44,668 nucleotides of DNA from Anaeroplasma bactoclasticum (GTDB lineage Bacteria; Bacillota_I; Bacilli_A; Acholeplasmatales; Anaeroplasmataceae), in assembly GCA_023663825.1 (NCBI GenBank), contig JAMPGQ010000010.1, positions 1 through 44,668 on the forward strand, in the 5' to 3' direction. Each line of letters begins with the position of its first letter. Position 1 is the first letter of the stretch. Below are positions 1 to 10,159 of this stretch, piece after piece. A model generated the notes under the pieces. The model ran no database searches. It saw nothing but the letters and a program-made list of their open reading frames with translations, and was not told where the DNA came from. Made by a program: the position numbers and the translations under genes.

Positions 1-1013
1 TGCTTACTTCTTAACTGTCCACAGGCAGCATCTATATCAGAGCCTTGTTCCTTACGAAGTTGTACATTGATTCTTCTTTTCTTTAACCAATCAAAGAAAG
101 CAACCATATCCTCTTTTTTAGAACGCTCATAAGGTTTCCCTAAAACCTCATTATAAGGAATTAAATTGACATAAACATTTAGCCCATGTAATAGTGTCGC
201 AAGCTCATCTGCACATTCAATACTATCATTTATTCCTTTGATTAATATATATTCTATAGTTACCCTACGATTAGTTTTGTTAATATAATATCTAATTGCC
301 TTTACAATTTCTTCAATAGGATATGCCTTATTGATTGGCATAAGTTGATTTCTTATCTTATTATTAGGGGCATGTAAGCTGATTGCTAGATTTACTTGTA
401 AATCAAAATCAGAATATTCAATAATTTTAGAAACCAGACCACAAGTTGAAACTGTAATATGTCTAGCCCCAATCTCTAAACCTAAAGGATGATTAATAAT
501 TTTCAAAAAAGAAATCACATTGTCATAATTATCAAAAGGCTCACCTATTCCCATTACAACTACATGACTCACTCTAACATTAGCAAGCTTTGATACCATT
601 AAAACCTGAAGAACCATTTCCTTTGTTTCTAAATTTCTAAGTTTCTTCTTCATTCCACTTGCACAAAACTGGCAGTCCATATTACAACCAACCTCTGTTG
701 TTACACAGACACTATATCCATATTCCTGATGCATTAAAACCGTTTCTATTAAGTTTCCATCCTCAAGTTGAAATAAAAATTTCTGTGTTCCATCTTTAGA
801 TTTTTGATGTGTTACACATTCAAGTTTACCTAATGTAAAATCTTTTTTTAATTCCTCAATAACTGTCTTTTTCATATTGGTGATTTCATCAAAGGAAGTA
901 ATCTGATGACGATAAAGCCATTCTATTGTTTGAGGTGCACGAAAAGACTTTTCTCCCTTAGAAATCCAATATTCCTTTAGCATATCCTCTGTATAATTAT
1001 AAATACTATCCAT
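1..1013 (-). CDS. rlmN: 23S rRNA (adenine-2503-C2)-methyltransferase, C-terminus cut by window edge
   Basis: Radical-SAM enzyme that methylates A2503 of 23S rRNA and, in many bacteria, A37 of some tRNAs. Reading from ATG at 1013 (MDSIYNYTEDMLKEYW), the frame stays open to the left edge. The radical-SAM cysteines are visible as C110-N-M-D-C114-Q-F-C117. The last readable residues, DIDAACGQLRSK, match the usual RlmN C-terminus, which contains the second catalytic cysteine, so only a few residues are missing. It lies 28 bases downstream of pheT on the same strand and is probably co-transcribed. The family assignment is secure. Confidence 0.93.
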   Translation of the reverse strand, partial: MDSIYNYTEDMLKEYWISKGEKSFRAPQTIEWLYRHQITSFDEITNMKKTVIEELKKDFTLGKLECVTHQKSKDGTQKFLFQLEDGNLIETVLMHQEYGYSVCVTTEVGCNMDCQFCASGMKKKLRNLETKEMVLQVLMVSKLANVRVSHVVVMGIGEPFDNYDNVISFLKIINHPLGLEIGARHITVSTCGLVSKIIEYSDFDLQVNLAISLHAPNNKIRNQLMPINKAYPIEEIVKAIRYYINKTNRRVTIEYILIKGINDSIECADELATLLHGLNVYVNLIPYNEVLGKPYERSKKEDMVAFFDWLKKRRINVQLRKEQGSDIDAACGQLRSK

Positions 1014-1041
1014 AGAAACACCTCTATTTTCTTTGATTTTG

Positions 1042-3414
1042 TTATCTTAATCTTGCTTTATAAACATAGTCTAAACGATTCAAAATGGATTTAACAAGTT
1101 TATCAACATCTTCTGTTTCTAGAGTCTTAGTTGGGTCTTCAAATACAAGCTTAAAAGCAAGAGATTTTTCATCTTGACCGACATTTTCTCCTGTATAAAC
1201 ATCAAACAATTCCACATGAGTTAAAGCCTTTTTCCCAGTTTGTTTAATAAGCTTAGCAATATCATCTGCAGGAATATTATTTTTACATACGATTGCCAAG
1301 TCACGAACAATTGCAGGGAATTTATTGATTGGTTGATAAGTAAATGACTTTGCCTCTTGAATCAAATCTTCTATGCTGATTTCTAAGGCTACTGTAGTAC
1401 CAACTCCCATATCCTTACTAAATCTTGGATGAAGCTGTCCTAATACACCAATCATTTTGTCTTGGTAAACTATTGCTGCACATCTTCCTGGATGGAAGTT
1501 TTTTAATTTCTGATAAGGTGTAAAAGAAACATTGATATTAAGCTTTTGACATAAAGCCTCTAAAATACCTTTTAACAAATAGAAGCTAGCTTCTTGTTTT
1601 ACACCCTTCCATAAATGTGAAGAATATAGACCAGATAATGCAATAGCAAGCTTTGTTTCTTCTTTATCCTTTGAATATGTCTTACCAATTTCAAAAAAGG
1701 CTAAATCATCATTCTTACGAGCTTTATTGTAGCTGATAGCATCAATAACACCATTGAGTAAGCTTTGACGCATTACAGCACGATCCTCTGTCATCGGCAT
1801 CAAAACACTGATAGGTTCTAACTCTGTAGTTGTATAAAGATTCAGATCCTTTTTAGCAATTAAGGAATAGGATACTACTTCATTTAATCCCATATTAGCT
1901 AGAATTTGGCGCATCAAACGGATACGCTTTTGTTCATAGGTTAAACCTCCCTTATCTCTTGTTGAAGATAAGGTAGTTGGAATATTTTCATAACCATAAA
2001 TTCTTGCAACATCTTCAGCAATATCCTGAACAGATGGTTCTAAATCCATTCTACGAGATGGAAGAGTAATCGTATACTCTAAATTATTTTTTGTATAGGA
2101 ATATTGTAGACGATTAAAAATATCCTCTACTTCTTCATTAGATAGGGCTGTTCCTAAAATAGAATTTAATTTATTAGCTGTAACAGTGATAGCTTGAGGC
2201 TTAAGAAAAACCTTCACATCGCTTGCAACACCATCATAGATTTCAGCACCACATAGTTCTTCCATAAGCTGGGAAGCATAATCTAGGGCACGCTCAACAC
2301 GGTCATAATCAATTTTACGCTCAAAACGTATTGAGGATTCACTTTTTAATCCTAATTTACTAGAAGTTCTTCTAATACAAAGTGGATCAAAATATGCAGC
2401 CTCTAATATAATATTTTTTGTAGTCTCTTCTACTTCAGTTGTAAGACCACCCATAACTCCTGCAACACAAACAGCTTCATTTCCATTTGTAATCACAATA
2501 TCTTCATGATTTAGGGTGCGCTCAATACCATCTAGAGTCTTAAGCTTTTCTCCATCATGGGCCATACGAACAACAATCTTATTGCCTAAACGATCTCCAT
2601 CAAAAGCATGTAAAGGTTGTCCCATTTCCATAAGCACAAAATTGGTAATATCTACAACATTATTAATTGGACGAATTCCACTGGCAATTAATCTTGCCTT
2701 CATCCATTGTGGAGAAGGTGCAATCTTTACATTTGCTAAATATCTAGCAAGATACTTATAACAGTTTTCTGTTTCAACCGTTACGGAAACAGGATTCTTT
2801 TTAGAGCTTACCTCGAAAGAAGGCTCAATTGGTAGTATCTCTTGATTTAGGGCTGCACCTATATCATAGGCTGTACCCTCAATAGATAATAAATCCGAAC
2901 GGTTAGATGTAACATCTAAATCAATAATCGTATCATCTAAACCTAGATAAGCTAAAGGATCTTCTCCAACTATAGCTTCATCATCTAAAAGGTAAATACC
3001 ATTTTTAAATTCTTCATCCACATACTTTTCTTCAATACCTAATTCTTGTAAAGAACAAAGCATACCGAAGGATTCAACACCACGAATCTTGGATGACTTA
3101 ATCTTAAAATCACCAGGTAGTACTGCCCCAGGTAAAGCTACAATTACCTTAACTCCAGCTTTTACGTTTGGGGCTCCACAGACAATCTGAGAAATCTCAT
3201 CATGCTTTACCTCTACCTGACAAACATGAAGATGGTCACTATCTGGATGCATTACACATTCTAACACCTTACCAATGGACAATAAAGAAGCATTGACCAT
3301 TTTCTTCATTGTTTCAATTTCACAGACATGAAAGCTAATTTGTTTATATAGTTCTTCATCTGTAATATGATCTAAATCTAAATAATCCTTTAACCAATTT
3401 TTAGAAATCTTCAT
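1042..3414 (-). CDS. pheT: Phenylalanyl-tRNA synthetase beta subunit
   Basis: Beta chain of the (alpha-beta)2 class II enzyme that charges tRNA-Phe in the cytoplasm. At 790 aa it is close to the normal length of about 800. The EMAP/OB tRNA-binding domain covers roughly residues 40-150 and is followed by the B3/B4 editing region (about 210-380), the B5 domain (about 405-475) and a C-terminal ferredoxin-fold anticodon-binding domain (about 698-790). It follows pheS after a one-base gap, so the two subunits are translationally linked and controlled by the upstream T-box. No anomalies seen. Confidence 0.97.
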   Translation of the reverse strand: MKISKNWLKDYLDLDHITDEELYKQISFHVCEIETMKKMVNASLLSIGKVLECVMHPDSDHLHVCQVEVKHDEISQIVCGAPNVKAGVKVIVALPGAVLPGDFKIKSSKIRGVESFGMLCSLQELGIEEKYVDEEFKNGIYLLDDEAIVGEDPLAYLGLDDTIIDLDVTSNRSDLLSIEGTAYDIGAALNQEILPIEPSFEVSSKKNPVSVTVETENCYKYLARYLANVKIAPSPQWMKARLIASGIRPINNVVDITNFVLMEMGQPLHAFDGDRLGNKIVVRMAHDGEKLKTLDGIERTLNHEDIVITNGNEAVCVAGVMGGLTTEVEETTKNIILEAAYFDPLCIRRTSSKLGLKSESSIRFERKIDYDRVERALDYASQLMEELCGAEIYDGVASDVKVFLKPQAITVTANKLNSILGTALSNEEVEDIFNRLQYSYTKNNLEYTITLPSRRMDLEPSVQDIAEDVARIYGYENIPTTLSSTRDKGGLTYEQKRIRLMRQILANMGLNEVVSYSLIAKKDLNLYTTTELEPISVLMPMTEDRAVMRQSLLNGVIDAISYNKARKNDDLAFFEIGKTYSKDKEETKLAIALSGLYSSHLWKGVKQEASFYLLKGILEALCQKLNINVSFTPYQKLKNFHPGRCAAIVYQDKMIGVLGQLHPRFSKDMGVGTTVALEISIEDLIQEAKSFTYQPINKFPAIVRDLAIVCKNNIPADDIAKLIKQTGKKALTHVELFDVYTGENVGQDEKSLAFKLVFEDPTKTLETEDVDKLVKSILNRLDYVYKARLR

Positions 3415-3415
3415 C

Positions 3416-4456
3416 TTACTTAACCTCCTTAAACTGATTTAAGAAACGAATATCATTCGTATAAAAATTACGGATATCATCAATACGATACTTAAGCATA
3501 GTAATACGCTCAACACCAACACCGAACGCAAAGCCTTGAATCTCTTCTGGATCATATCCACACATCTTAAGTACATTGTTGTTGACCATACCAGCACCTA
3601 AAACTTCAATCCAGCCTGAACCCTTGCAGACAGAACAGCCTTTTCCACCACATAGCCCACAAGATACATCTACTTCTACAGATGGTTCAGTAAATGGAAA
3701 AAAGGATGGACGTAAACGAATCTCCCGGTCTTCTCCAAACATCTTTCTTGCCATTTCCAATAAAGCTCCCTTTAAATCGGCAAGTGTGATATCCTTACCT
3801 AAAACTAATCCTTCACATTGCATAAACTGATGAGAATGGGTTGCATCATCGGCGTCTCTACGATATACCTTACCTGGACAAATAATTTTAATAGGCTTCC
3901 CCTTTTCTGCAAGCATAGTTCTAACCTGTACTGGTGAGGTTTGGCTTCTAAGTAAAAGCTCAGGATTGATATAGAAGGTATCCTGCATATCTCTTGCAGG
4001 ATGTCCCTTAGGTAAATTTAATTTTTCAAAACAGTATTCATCTGTTTCAATTTCAGGTCCTTCAGCAATACTATATCCCATGCTGATATATAAATCCTCT
4101 AAATCCATTATCGTTTGATTTAGGGGGTGAATTCCACCAGCTGGAAGATGTACACCTGGTAAAGTAACATCAATGGATTCATTTTTGAGTTTCTTTTCAA
4201 TGACTGCATTTTCAATAGCCTGTCTTTTTTGTTCAAAGCGTTCTTCTAAGATTTGCTTAATCTTATTGGAACGCATACCAATTTCCTTTCTTGCCTCAAT
4301 AGACAAATCACGCATATTTGCCATAACTTGGGCAAGCGGCCCCTTCTTTCCAAGATAATTAGCCTTTTTTTGTTGTAGTGCGTTTAAATCATTGATATTA
4401 TTTAATTCCACATCTAATGAGTCAACGACTTGATCTAACTGTTCTAATTCTTTCAT
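3416..4456 (-). CDS. pheS: Phenylalanyl-tRNA synthetase alpha subunit
   Basis: Catalytic alpha chain, 346 aa. The first about 85 residues form the charged N-terminal coiled coil that contacts tRNA. The class II aminoacylation core follows, with the GIHPLNQT segment and the [16 protein letters not shown] signature. The CGLCGGKGC insertion near residue 268 and the [11 protein letters not shown] motif 3 are typical of Firmicutes PheS. An AGGAGG-type ribosome site lies just upstream of ATG 4456. It is the first gene after the T-box leader and leads the pheS-pheT unit. Confidence 0.97.
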   Translation of the reverse strand: MKELEQLDQVVDSLDVELNNINDLNALQQKKANYLGKKGPLAQVMANMRDLSIEARKEIGMRSNKIKQILEERFEQKRQAIENAVIEKKLKNESIDVTLPGVHLPAGGIHPLNQTIMDLEDLYISMGYSIAEGPEIETDEYCFEKLNLPKGHPARDMQDTFYINPELLLRSQTSPVQVRTMLAEKGKPIKIICPGKVYRRDADDATHSHQFMQCEGLVLGKDITLADLKGALLEMARKMFGEDREIRLRPSFFPFTEPSVEVDVSCGLCGGKGCSVCKGSGWIEVLGAGMVNNNVLKMCGYDPEEIQGFAFGVGVERITMLKYRIDDIRNFYTNDIRFLNQFKEVK

Positions 4457-4477
4457 AATTTCTCCTCCTAATAAATT

Positions 4478-4690
4478 AAAAAGTCCTTAAAAGATTTTTC
4501 TTCTAAGGACGAATTTTTTTCGTGGTACCACCCTAGTTCTATATTGCTATAGCACTCATTTTCGGTTAACGCCCGACATACGGATGGTATTAGCATCACT
4601 TAAAAGGTGAATTCACAAAGCTATTTATCTGAGGCTCTCACCTAATCCTCTTCTCTTTAATAACATCACTTTGTTACTAGTCCTTTATCT
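4478..4690 (-). promoter_or_regulatory. T-box riboswitch leader for pheST (tRNA-Phe sensing)
   Basis: The T-box core GGGTGGTACCACG is read on the minus strand at 4533-4521. Downstream is a strong terminator hairpin (4510-4483, GTCCTTA paired with TAAGGAC) followed by Ts. The 5' half contains the AGTA and GGTGAGAG-type stem I motifs. A specifier TTC (Phe codon) sits in GAATTCACC at 4614-4606. Uncharged tRNA-Phe should stabilise the antiterminator and switch on pheST. A -10-like TATAAA is at 4702-4697. The specifier assignment comes from reading the sequence, not from a folding program. Confidence 0.93.
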
Positions 4691-4742
4691 TCGTATTTTA
4701 TATACGCTTTAATTCTATCAAAAATAGTTTCTTTTTTCAATC

Positions 4743-5684
4743 TTATTTTAATTTTTCTTGTTTTTTGTGTACTGTTTTCTTCATTTGAAAGTAAGAGAAA
4801 AATATACCAATAGTCCCAAAGACCACAGCTAAAATCATATCAGCAATAAATCCACTTTTAACATTTTCATTTAATTCCATCAATTCAAATAAAACACTAA
4901 TTGGATTTCCTTCCAAACCATTTTCAGCCATGACTGATTTGACGATAAGAATATAGACAAGCATCATAGAAATCACAACATAACACAAGGTTACTATAGC
5001 TGCCACAACAAACTTTATATTTGTAGCTTTACCTTTCATCTTATCGTAACCCAGTCCAGCTAAAATTGCAATTAAAAATGCAATCCATCCAGACATAACA
5101 CCAGCTAAAGCGCCAAGAACAACCCAAACAACCGCACCTAACGCACCACCAACTATAGCTCCTAGAGTTCCTTTTAAATAATGATTTGGAGCATTTTTGA
5201 AATCTTGTTCTGCCTTTTCAATCTGTGCATTTAATAATTCAACACTTGCTTCATTTAAAAATACAACAAAATTATTGTAATATAATTTTCTTTTTGTCTC
5301 TTCATTTAATTCTTCACCTGTAATAGGGCAATATGTTCTATTCTTCGTATTTTGTAAGCTTAAAAATTGTGTTATACGTTTAATTGTATCCATCAAAGTA
5401 TCATAATGATTCATAACAGCTATGCATACGCCTAGTTCTGTAACTTCATACTTTAAAACATGCATACTTTTTTTGTTTTCTTTTAAGAAGGTTTGTATAG
5501 GTGCAATCTGTTCTGCTTCTAAATGACTAAATACTAAAATTGTAGTAGACATTCCACCATATAGCACATTTTCGGTTCTTTCTTGACTAATAGAAACCTG
5601 ATAATCATCAATAAATGCATATGAGCTTTCAGATTCTATTGTAAAATTATTTTCTGTTAAAAATGTTATTAGTTTCTTGTTCAT
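4743..5684 (-). CDS. Polytopic membrane protein of unknown function
   Basis: 313 aa, not recognised. The N-terminal about 130 residues are soluble. A Cys-containing patch (CPITGEELNEETK) lies near residue 118 and an amphipathic stretch follows. The C-terminal half has about four hydrophobic helices, the first two glycine/alanine-rich (about 172-215), and a basic tail. Only one cysteine lies in the patch, so a zinc site is not supported. Its ATG overlaps the stop of the upstream small membrane protein gene (ATGA), which suggests the two are co-translated and may work together. It follows yhaM on the same strand. Confidence 0.7.
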   Translation of the reverse strand: MNKKLITFLTENNFTIESESSYAFIDDYQVSISQERTENVLYGGMSTTILVFSHLEAEQIAPIQTFLKENKKSMHVLKYEVTELGVCIAVMNHYDTLMDTIKRITQFLSLQNTKNRTYCPITGEELNEETKRKLYYNNFVVFLNEASVELLNAQIEKAEQDFKNAPNHYLKGTLGAIVGGALGAVVWVVLGALAGVMSGWIAFLIAILAGLGYDKMKGKATNIKFVVAAIVTLCYVVISMMLVYILIVKSVMAENGLEGNPISVLFELMELNENVKSGFIADMILAVVFGTIGIFFSYFQMKKTVHKKQEKLK

Positions 5685-6068
5685 TCTTCTTCCTCTTTTC
5701 TTATTTTTTTAAATTTTCTTTTTTTATAAAATGTTATACTATACCCATAAGTTAAAACAAAGATAACGATTGCAGGCGCATAAATCCAGCCTGTGTTATA
5801 TAGCCATTTCCAACCTGTAAAGCTAAACAGCCTTCGATATAGCTGAGCAATAGAATCTAATCCAAAGAATATTCCTTGAAATACTTTTTGGGCATCTAAA
5901 GCTTTCTTAAAAATAAAACATATAAAATCTCCAATTCCATTAAATATCATCGGAACTGTGATTATACTAAAAACACCTTGAAGTAATCCATATTTTTTAT
6001 AATGGTAACAACAAACTAAAAATGGAAATATAGTAACTACGATAGCTAGTAAGACGATTAAATCTCAT
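5681..6068 (-). pseudogene. Small membrane protein, apparent +1 frameshift at its start
   Basis: From ATG at 5950 there is an 89-aa ORF with one clear transmembrane segment (IYAPAIVIFVLTYGYS) and a basic tail. In the same frame the reading continues upstream for 39 codons to 6064 with a hydrophobic helix-like sequence (DLIVLLAIVVTIFPFLV), but with no ATG, GTG or TTG before a TGA at 6067-6065. If the A at 6065 is removed, ATG 6068 joins this frame as M-D-L-I-V-L-L-A. I read this as a roughly 128-aa gene broken by one extra base, or as a sequencing error. If the shift is not real, the gene is 5681-5950. Function unknown; the stop overlaps the next start. Confidence 0.5.
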
Positions 6069-6093
6069 TAGACAAAAGCTTTTCTATCAGAAG

Positions 6094-6972
6094 CTATTCC
6101 TTATATATTTTCACTTTATCTAAAACACCAATTGTATCAGTAAAATGGTTTGCTTCTATCTTAGTTAATTCCTCTCCCAATACTCTAAACTTAGAATCAA
6201 TTGTATCAATATACCATAGCGCTACTGCCTCTGGTGTCATTGGTCTTTTGGCAGCACCAAACTGAGGTTGTCCATGATGAGATATCAGCATATGTTCTAG
6301 GCTTCTTACCTCAGGTGTATTTCCATAGCCTAAGCTTTCTGCCATCTTACTCACCTCTAATGCACCAATCACCAAATGTCCTAATAGTTGACCATCTACT
6401 GTATATTCTGTAGCCTCTACACCTGTTAACTCTCTTGTTTTTCCTAAATCGTGGAGAATAATGCCTGCATATAAATAGTCTTTCTTTAAATAGGGATAAT
6501 TATGAATAAATGTTTCTGCAAGCTTTAACATTCCAATAGTATGATAGGCTAGACCACCTACATAGGTGTGATGCATTTTAGAAGCTGCAGGATAAATAAA
6601 GAATTTCTTTTCGTTTGCTTCCAATAAAGCTTTTGTAATATCATATATAATTTTATTTTCTATTTTGTTTATTGCTTCATAGACTAAATTTTTAGATTCT
6701 TCTAAACTATATGGAGATACTGGATAAAACATTCTAAGAATTGTATCTGCTTGTTCTATATCTAAATCCTTTACGACTTGATACTCATCAACCACATAGC
6801 TAATTCGTTCACCAAAGTTTTTCGTCACTTCAAAGATATATACATGTCCAATTTGAAAGGTAAGCTCTAAAGAGGCTTTGATGTTCCAAGGCATATTTTC
6901 TTGATCTATAATTGAAAGATTTGCCATTCCATCTGAAGTATTTATTGCAACAACCTTGCCTATAATCTGCAT
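6094..6972 (-). CDS. yhaM: 3'-5' exoribonuclease YhaM family
   Basis: OB-fold plus HD-domain nuclease that trims RNA 3' ends in the cytoplasm of Firmicutes. It is 292 aa, slightly shorter than B. subtilis YhaM (about 314). The N-terminal about 70 residues fit the OB fold. The HD domain shows H135, H144 (GLAYHTIGML) and the HD pair at 174-175 (GIILHDLGKT), and a later SHHGQPQFG segment adds the remaining histidines. Its start overlaps the pullulanase stop by one base, so it is translationally coupled within the cca-pulA-yhaM unit. Confidence 0.9.
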   Translation of the reverse strand: MQIIGKVVAINTSDGMANLSIIDQENMPWNIKASLELTFQIGHVYIFEVTKNFGERISYVVDEYQVVKDLDIEQADTILRMFYPVSPYSLEESKNLVYEAINKIENKIIYDITKALLEANEKKFFIYPAASKMHHTYVGGLAYHTIGMLKLAETFIHNYPYLKKDYLYAGIILHDLGKTRELTGVEATEYTVDGQLLGHLVIGALEVSKMAESLGYGNTPEVRSLEHMLISHHGQPQFGAAKRPMTPEAVALWYIDTIDSKFRVLGEELTKIEANHFTDTIGVLDKVKIYKE

Positions 6973-9041
6973 TATTTCATCTCCTTAAAAATAAAAAGTC
7001 CTGCATCCTCTAAAAGATAAGAATCTTGTTTTATAGAAGTTGCCTTATGTCCATCAAAAATCATTTCACTATGGTTTAATAGGAGTGTATATGATTCTGT
7101 TGTATTTTTAACCACAACAGTTAAACGATACTCTGTTCCATCCAAACAATAACAAACTCTATGTTCATTAGATAATTCTTCAACAAAAATCATCTTTCGT
7201 TCTATATCATATGGATTCTGCATACGGAATTCAGGATAATACCTACGAATCCTCAATAAATCCTTAATTCCTTCAATATCCTCTTGGAACTTATTTCTTC
7301 TTGCATAATCAAAGCGATTGATTGAACCCTCTGATTTATAAGAATTTTCTACCCCTCTTTTTGTACGATAAAATTCTTGACCTGCATGAATAAAGACCAT
7401 ACCCAAGGAAACGGCTATCATCTGTAAAGCTACTCTTCCCCCACGAACGGCTACTTCTTCGCTCGCTCCTGTACCATATATTGCAAAATCATAAAGAGTA
7501 TAATTATCGTGACATTCCACATAGTTTACACTTTGGTTTGGATTTTGAAATTTATACCCATCTAATACACTTCCGCCCATTAAATGAAAGATTTCCTTTG
7601 GAGAAGCAGGATAACCAAAAGCATATCCTAAGCTATGGTTCCACTGACTCCCCTTTAATGTGTCTCGATATTTGTCATTAAAGAAACCATACTGTGGCAT
7701 TTTATAAGCGTTATAAGTATGAGGACGATAAGCATCAGGTATTGTATTTGGCATATTCCAGCCTTCTCCATATAACAATATATTTATATCGATTTCCTTT
7801 AATTTTTGATATGCAAATTTCAAAGTTTCAATATCTAAAAGTCCCATCAAATCAAAACGGAAGCCTGAGATTTGAAAGAATTTTGCCCAATATACTAAGT
7901 TATCTACAATAAACCTAGAACACATTCTCTTTTCAGTAGCCAAATCATTCCCACAGCCAGAAATGTTTGTATAATTTCCATATGCATCTACTCGATAAAA
8001 ATATCCTGGAACCAGCTTTTCAAATGGGAAGCTTTTTCTGTCATAGACGTGGTTAAACACCACATCCATAACAACACGCATTCCTCTTTTATGTGATTCA
8101 TCAATCAATCGTAAATATTCATTTAATCTAGAATAAGGATCCTTAGGATTAAAGGAATACCAGCCGCTAGGAACAAAATATTGTTCTGGGTTATAACCCC
8201 AATTATAATATAAGTCTCTTTTTTTATCATCTACTCCACCAAAATCAAACACAGGCATAAGTTGTAGGTGTGTAACTCCTAATGAGGATATATAATTTAA
8301 TCCCTTATTCTCGTCCTCATCTACTAGTCCGAGAAAAGTTCCTTTAAGCTCATTCGTTAAATGACCTGTCATATCTCTTACATGTGCTTCATAAATTACT
8401 GCATCTACAGGGTGACCAGAATAAAATGGTTTATTATGCTGGATTTTATAAAGTTTATTGATATCTATTACATAATTGTATTCTCTATTTTCTCCAGCAG
8501 AAAGACCATAAGGATCTAGTACTTTTTCGTAATAATCAAATATTTTTACATAGTATACATAGCTTGCACCATCTAGGTTGCCATCTACAGTTGCCATCCA
8601 TACACCATGATTTTGATAAGTAAGATCTTTTCTATCCAAGCTTCCATCTTTATAACTGATGCTTACATAAATTGATTTAGCAACTGGACTCCAAACTCTA
8701 AAGGTGGTTGCTTCTTTTGTATATTCAAATCCTAATTTACCATCATAAAAGTATTCTGATTCAAACTCCGAAGTCCTTACTATACTACCAGAATATACTG
8801 GAACATGATGTTTCAAATCATCAACAATATAATAATTATGATGTAAAATCAGCTTCGTATTTACTCTTAAGCTGATTTTGACCATATTATGCTCGCTATT
8901 GCTATAATTCACTTTTAATTCTTCTACAAATAAATCCTCATCGTATAAATAAAAGCTCTTCGCTTTAAAGCGATTCTTTCTTTGAACAAGAAAGGTGATT
9001 TCATTGTAGGTATCTATAAATGCCATCATTGTATAACGCAT
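6972..9041 (-). CDS. pulA: Type I pullulanase (GH13, alpha-1,6-glucan debranching)
   Basis: 689 aa with no signal peptide, so it probably debranches glycogen or imported maltodextrins in the cytoplasm. A CBM48-like domain (about 105-190) precedes the GH13 barrel. The type I pullulanase signature YNWGYNP is at 279-285. Catalytic regions are DVVFNH (326-331), GFRFDLMG (393-400, nucleophile D397), YGEGW (424-428, acid/base E426) and the later VECHDN. ATG 9041 follows a GAGG ribosome site formed by the end of the CCA gene. It is the middle gene of the unit driven from the divergent promoter at about 10,188. Confidence 0.93.
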   Translation of the reverse strand: MRYTMMAFIDTYNEITFLVQRKNRFKAKSFYLYDEDLFVEELKVNYSNSEHNMVKISLRVNTKLILHHNYYIVDDLKHHVPVYSGSIVRTSEFESEYFYDGKLGFEYTKEATTFRVWSPVAKSIYVSISYKDGSLDRKDLTYQNHGVWMATVDGNLDGASYVYYVKIFDYYEKVLDPYGLSAGENREYNYVIDINKLYKIQHNKPFYSGHPVDAVIYEAHVRDMTGHLTNELKGTFLGLVDEDENKGLNYISSLGVTHLQLMPVFDFGGVDDKKRDLYYNWGYNPEQYFVPSGWYSFNPKDPYSRLNEYLRLIDESHKRGMRVVMDVVFNHVYDRKSFPFEKLVPGYFYRVDAYGNYTNISGCGNDLATEKRMCSRFIVDNLVYWAKFFQISGFRFDLMGLLDIETLKFAYQKLKEIDINILLYGEGWNMPNTIPDAYRPHTYNAYKMPQYGFFNDKYRDTLKGSQWNHSLGYAFGYPASPKEIFHLMGGSVLDGYKFQNPNQSVNYVECHDNYTLYDFAIYGTGASEEVAVRGGRVALQMIAVSLGMVFIHAGQEFYRTKRGVENSYKSEGSINRFDYARRNKFQEDIEGIKDLLRIRRYYPEFRMQNPYDIERKMIFVEELSNEHRVCYCLDGTEYRLTVVVKNTTESYTLLLNHSEMIFDGHKATSIKQDSYLLEDAGLFIFKEMK

Positions 9042-9044
9042 AAT

Positions 9045-10142
9045 TTAAACCTCTATTTCTAAAACTTCCTGTAAAACTTCTTTTTTATTTTCTACTTCTC
9101 TATTTAATATTTTCAGTTCTAAAAGCTTTATGACTTTTCCTCTATCCTTAGGCTGAACCAAATTCCAATCAAAAGCAATATCCTTAGAACTATGAATTGG
9201 TAAAGCATCCATTCTTTTTTGAACATCTTCAACTACTATAATCTTATGCTTTAAAATTGTATAAAGCTCTACTGCATCCTTTATACAATTTGAGTTTCCA
9301 TAATATAAGGTTACATCACTAAAATCATCTTCTATAAAATAGGCTATGTCCTTTGCAAGTTTAATTTCCTGCTTAGATATTTTTATATTCGCTGGTAAAA
9401 AATGATGCAAACAGAAAAATAATGCAAAGATATGCTTAGTATATTTCTTTTGATATGCTTCCTCACATACAACCTGATAAAAAGGAAACCCCCTTAATAT
9501 TTGATACTCACAAATATATTTTAATCCAATAGAATACGGATTATTAGCTATTTTTTTAACCATAAAGATAATGTATTCTTCTTTAAGGTATGAAACATAA
9601 TCTGTAAAAAGGCTACTCAATATTTCTTCATCTAGACTATAATTAAAACGAGAAGAAAAATCTAGTGCTCTTAAAACACGTAATGCATCCTCATTAAAAC
9701 GTAATGTTGGATTTCCTATCATCCGAATGGTTTTATTCTTTATATCATCCATTCCATGATATAAATCAATAATTTCATAATTTCTATCCATAGCAAGACT
9801 ATTGATCGTAAAATCGCGTCTAGATAAATCCTCTTCTATTGTATTTGCTGGTATACTTTGGGGATGTCTATGATCAATATAAGCTACATCTTTTCTAAAT
9901 GTAGTCACCTCAAATGTAGCTCCTTTATAGTGAATTCTACAGCTTAAATAATCTTCTCCTTCATTTGTAACATCAGAAAATATTTTAGCAACATCACTTG
10001 GTTTAGCATTTGTCGTAAGATCCACATCTTCTATAGGTGCCTTACGGACATAATCACGAACTGCACCACCAACAATATAAGCTTCATAGGAATATTCATT
10101 TAATATACATAAAATTTCTAAACCTAATTTCAATTTATCCAC
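9045..10142 (-). CDS. cca: CCA tRNA nucleotidyltransferase
   Basis: Adds or repairs the 3'-CCA end of tRNAs. It is 365 aa, short for the bacterial class II family (about 390-450). The nucleotidyltransferase head shows GGAVRD (25-30) and the metal-binding EDVDL (38-42). The RRDFTINSLA and RFNEDALRVLRA motifs follow. The start is GTG at 10142, preceded by a GGTG ribosome site. Its promoter is TTGCAA-N17-TATAAT on the minus strand and overlaps that of yigZ. Whether it acts as full CCA-, C- or A-adding enzyme cannot be told from the motifs alone. Confidence 0.9.
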   Translation of the reverse strand: MDKLKLGLEILCILNEYSYEAYIVGGAVRDYVRKAPIEDVDLTTNAKPSDVAKIFSDVTNEGEDYLSCRIHYKGATFEVTTFRKDVAYIDHRHPQSIPANTIEEDLSRRDFTINSLAMDRNYEIIDLYHGMDDIKNKTIRMIGNPTLRFNEDALRVLRALDFSSRFNYSLDEEILSSLFTDYVSYLKEEYIIFMVKKIANNPYSIGLKYICEYQILRGFPFYQVVCEEAYQKKYTKHIFALFFCLHHFLPANIKISKQEIKLAKDIAYFIEDDFSDVTLYYGNSNCIKDAVELYTILKHKIIVVEDVQKRMDALPIHSSKDIAFDWNLVQPKDRGKVIKLLELKILNREVENKKEVLQEVLEIEV

Positions 10143-10159
10143 AAATAAACACCAAATTA

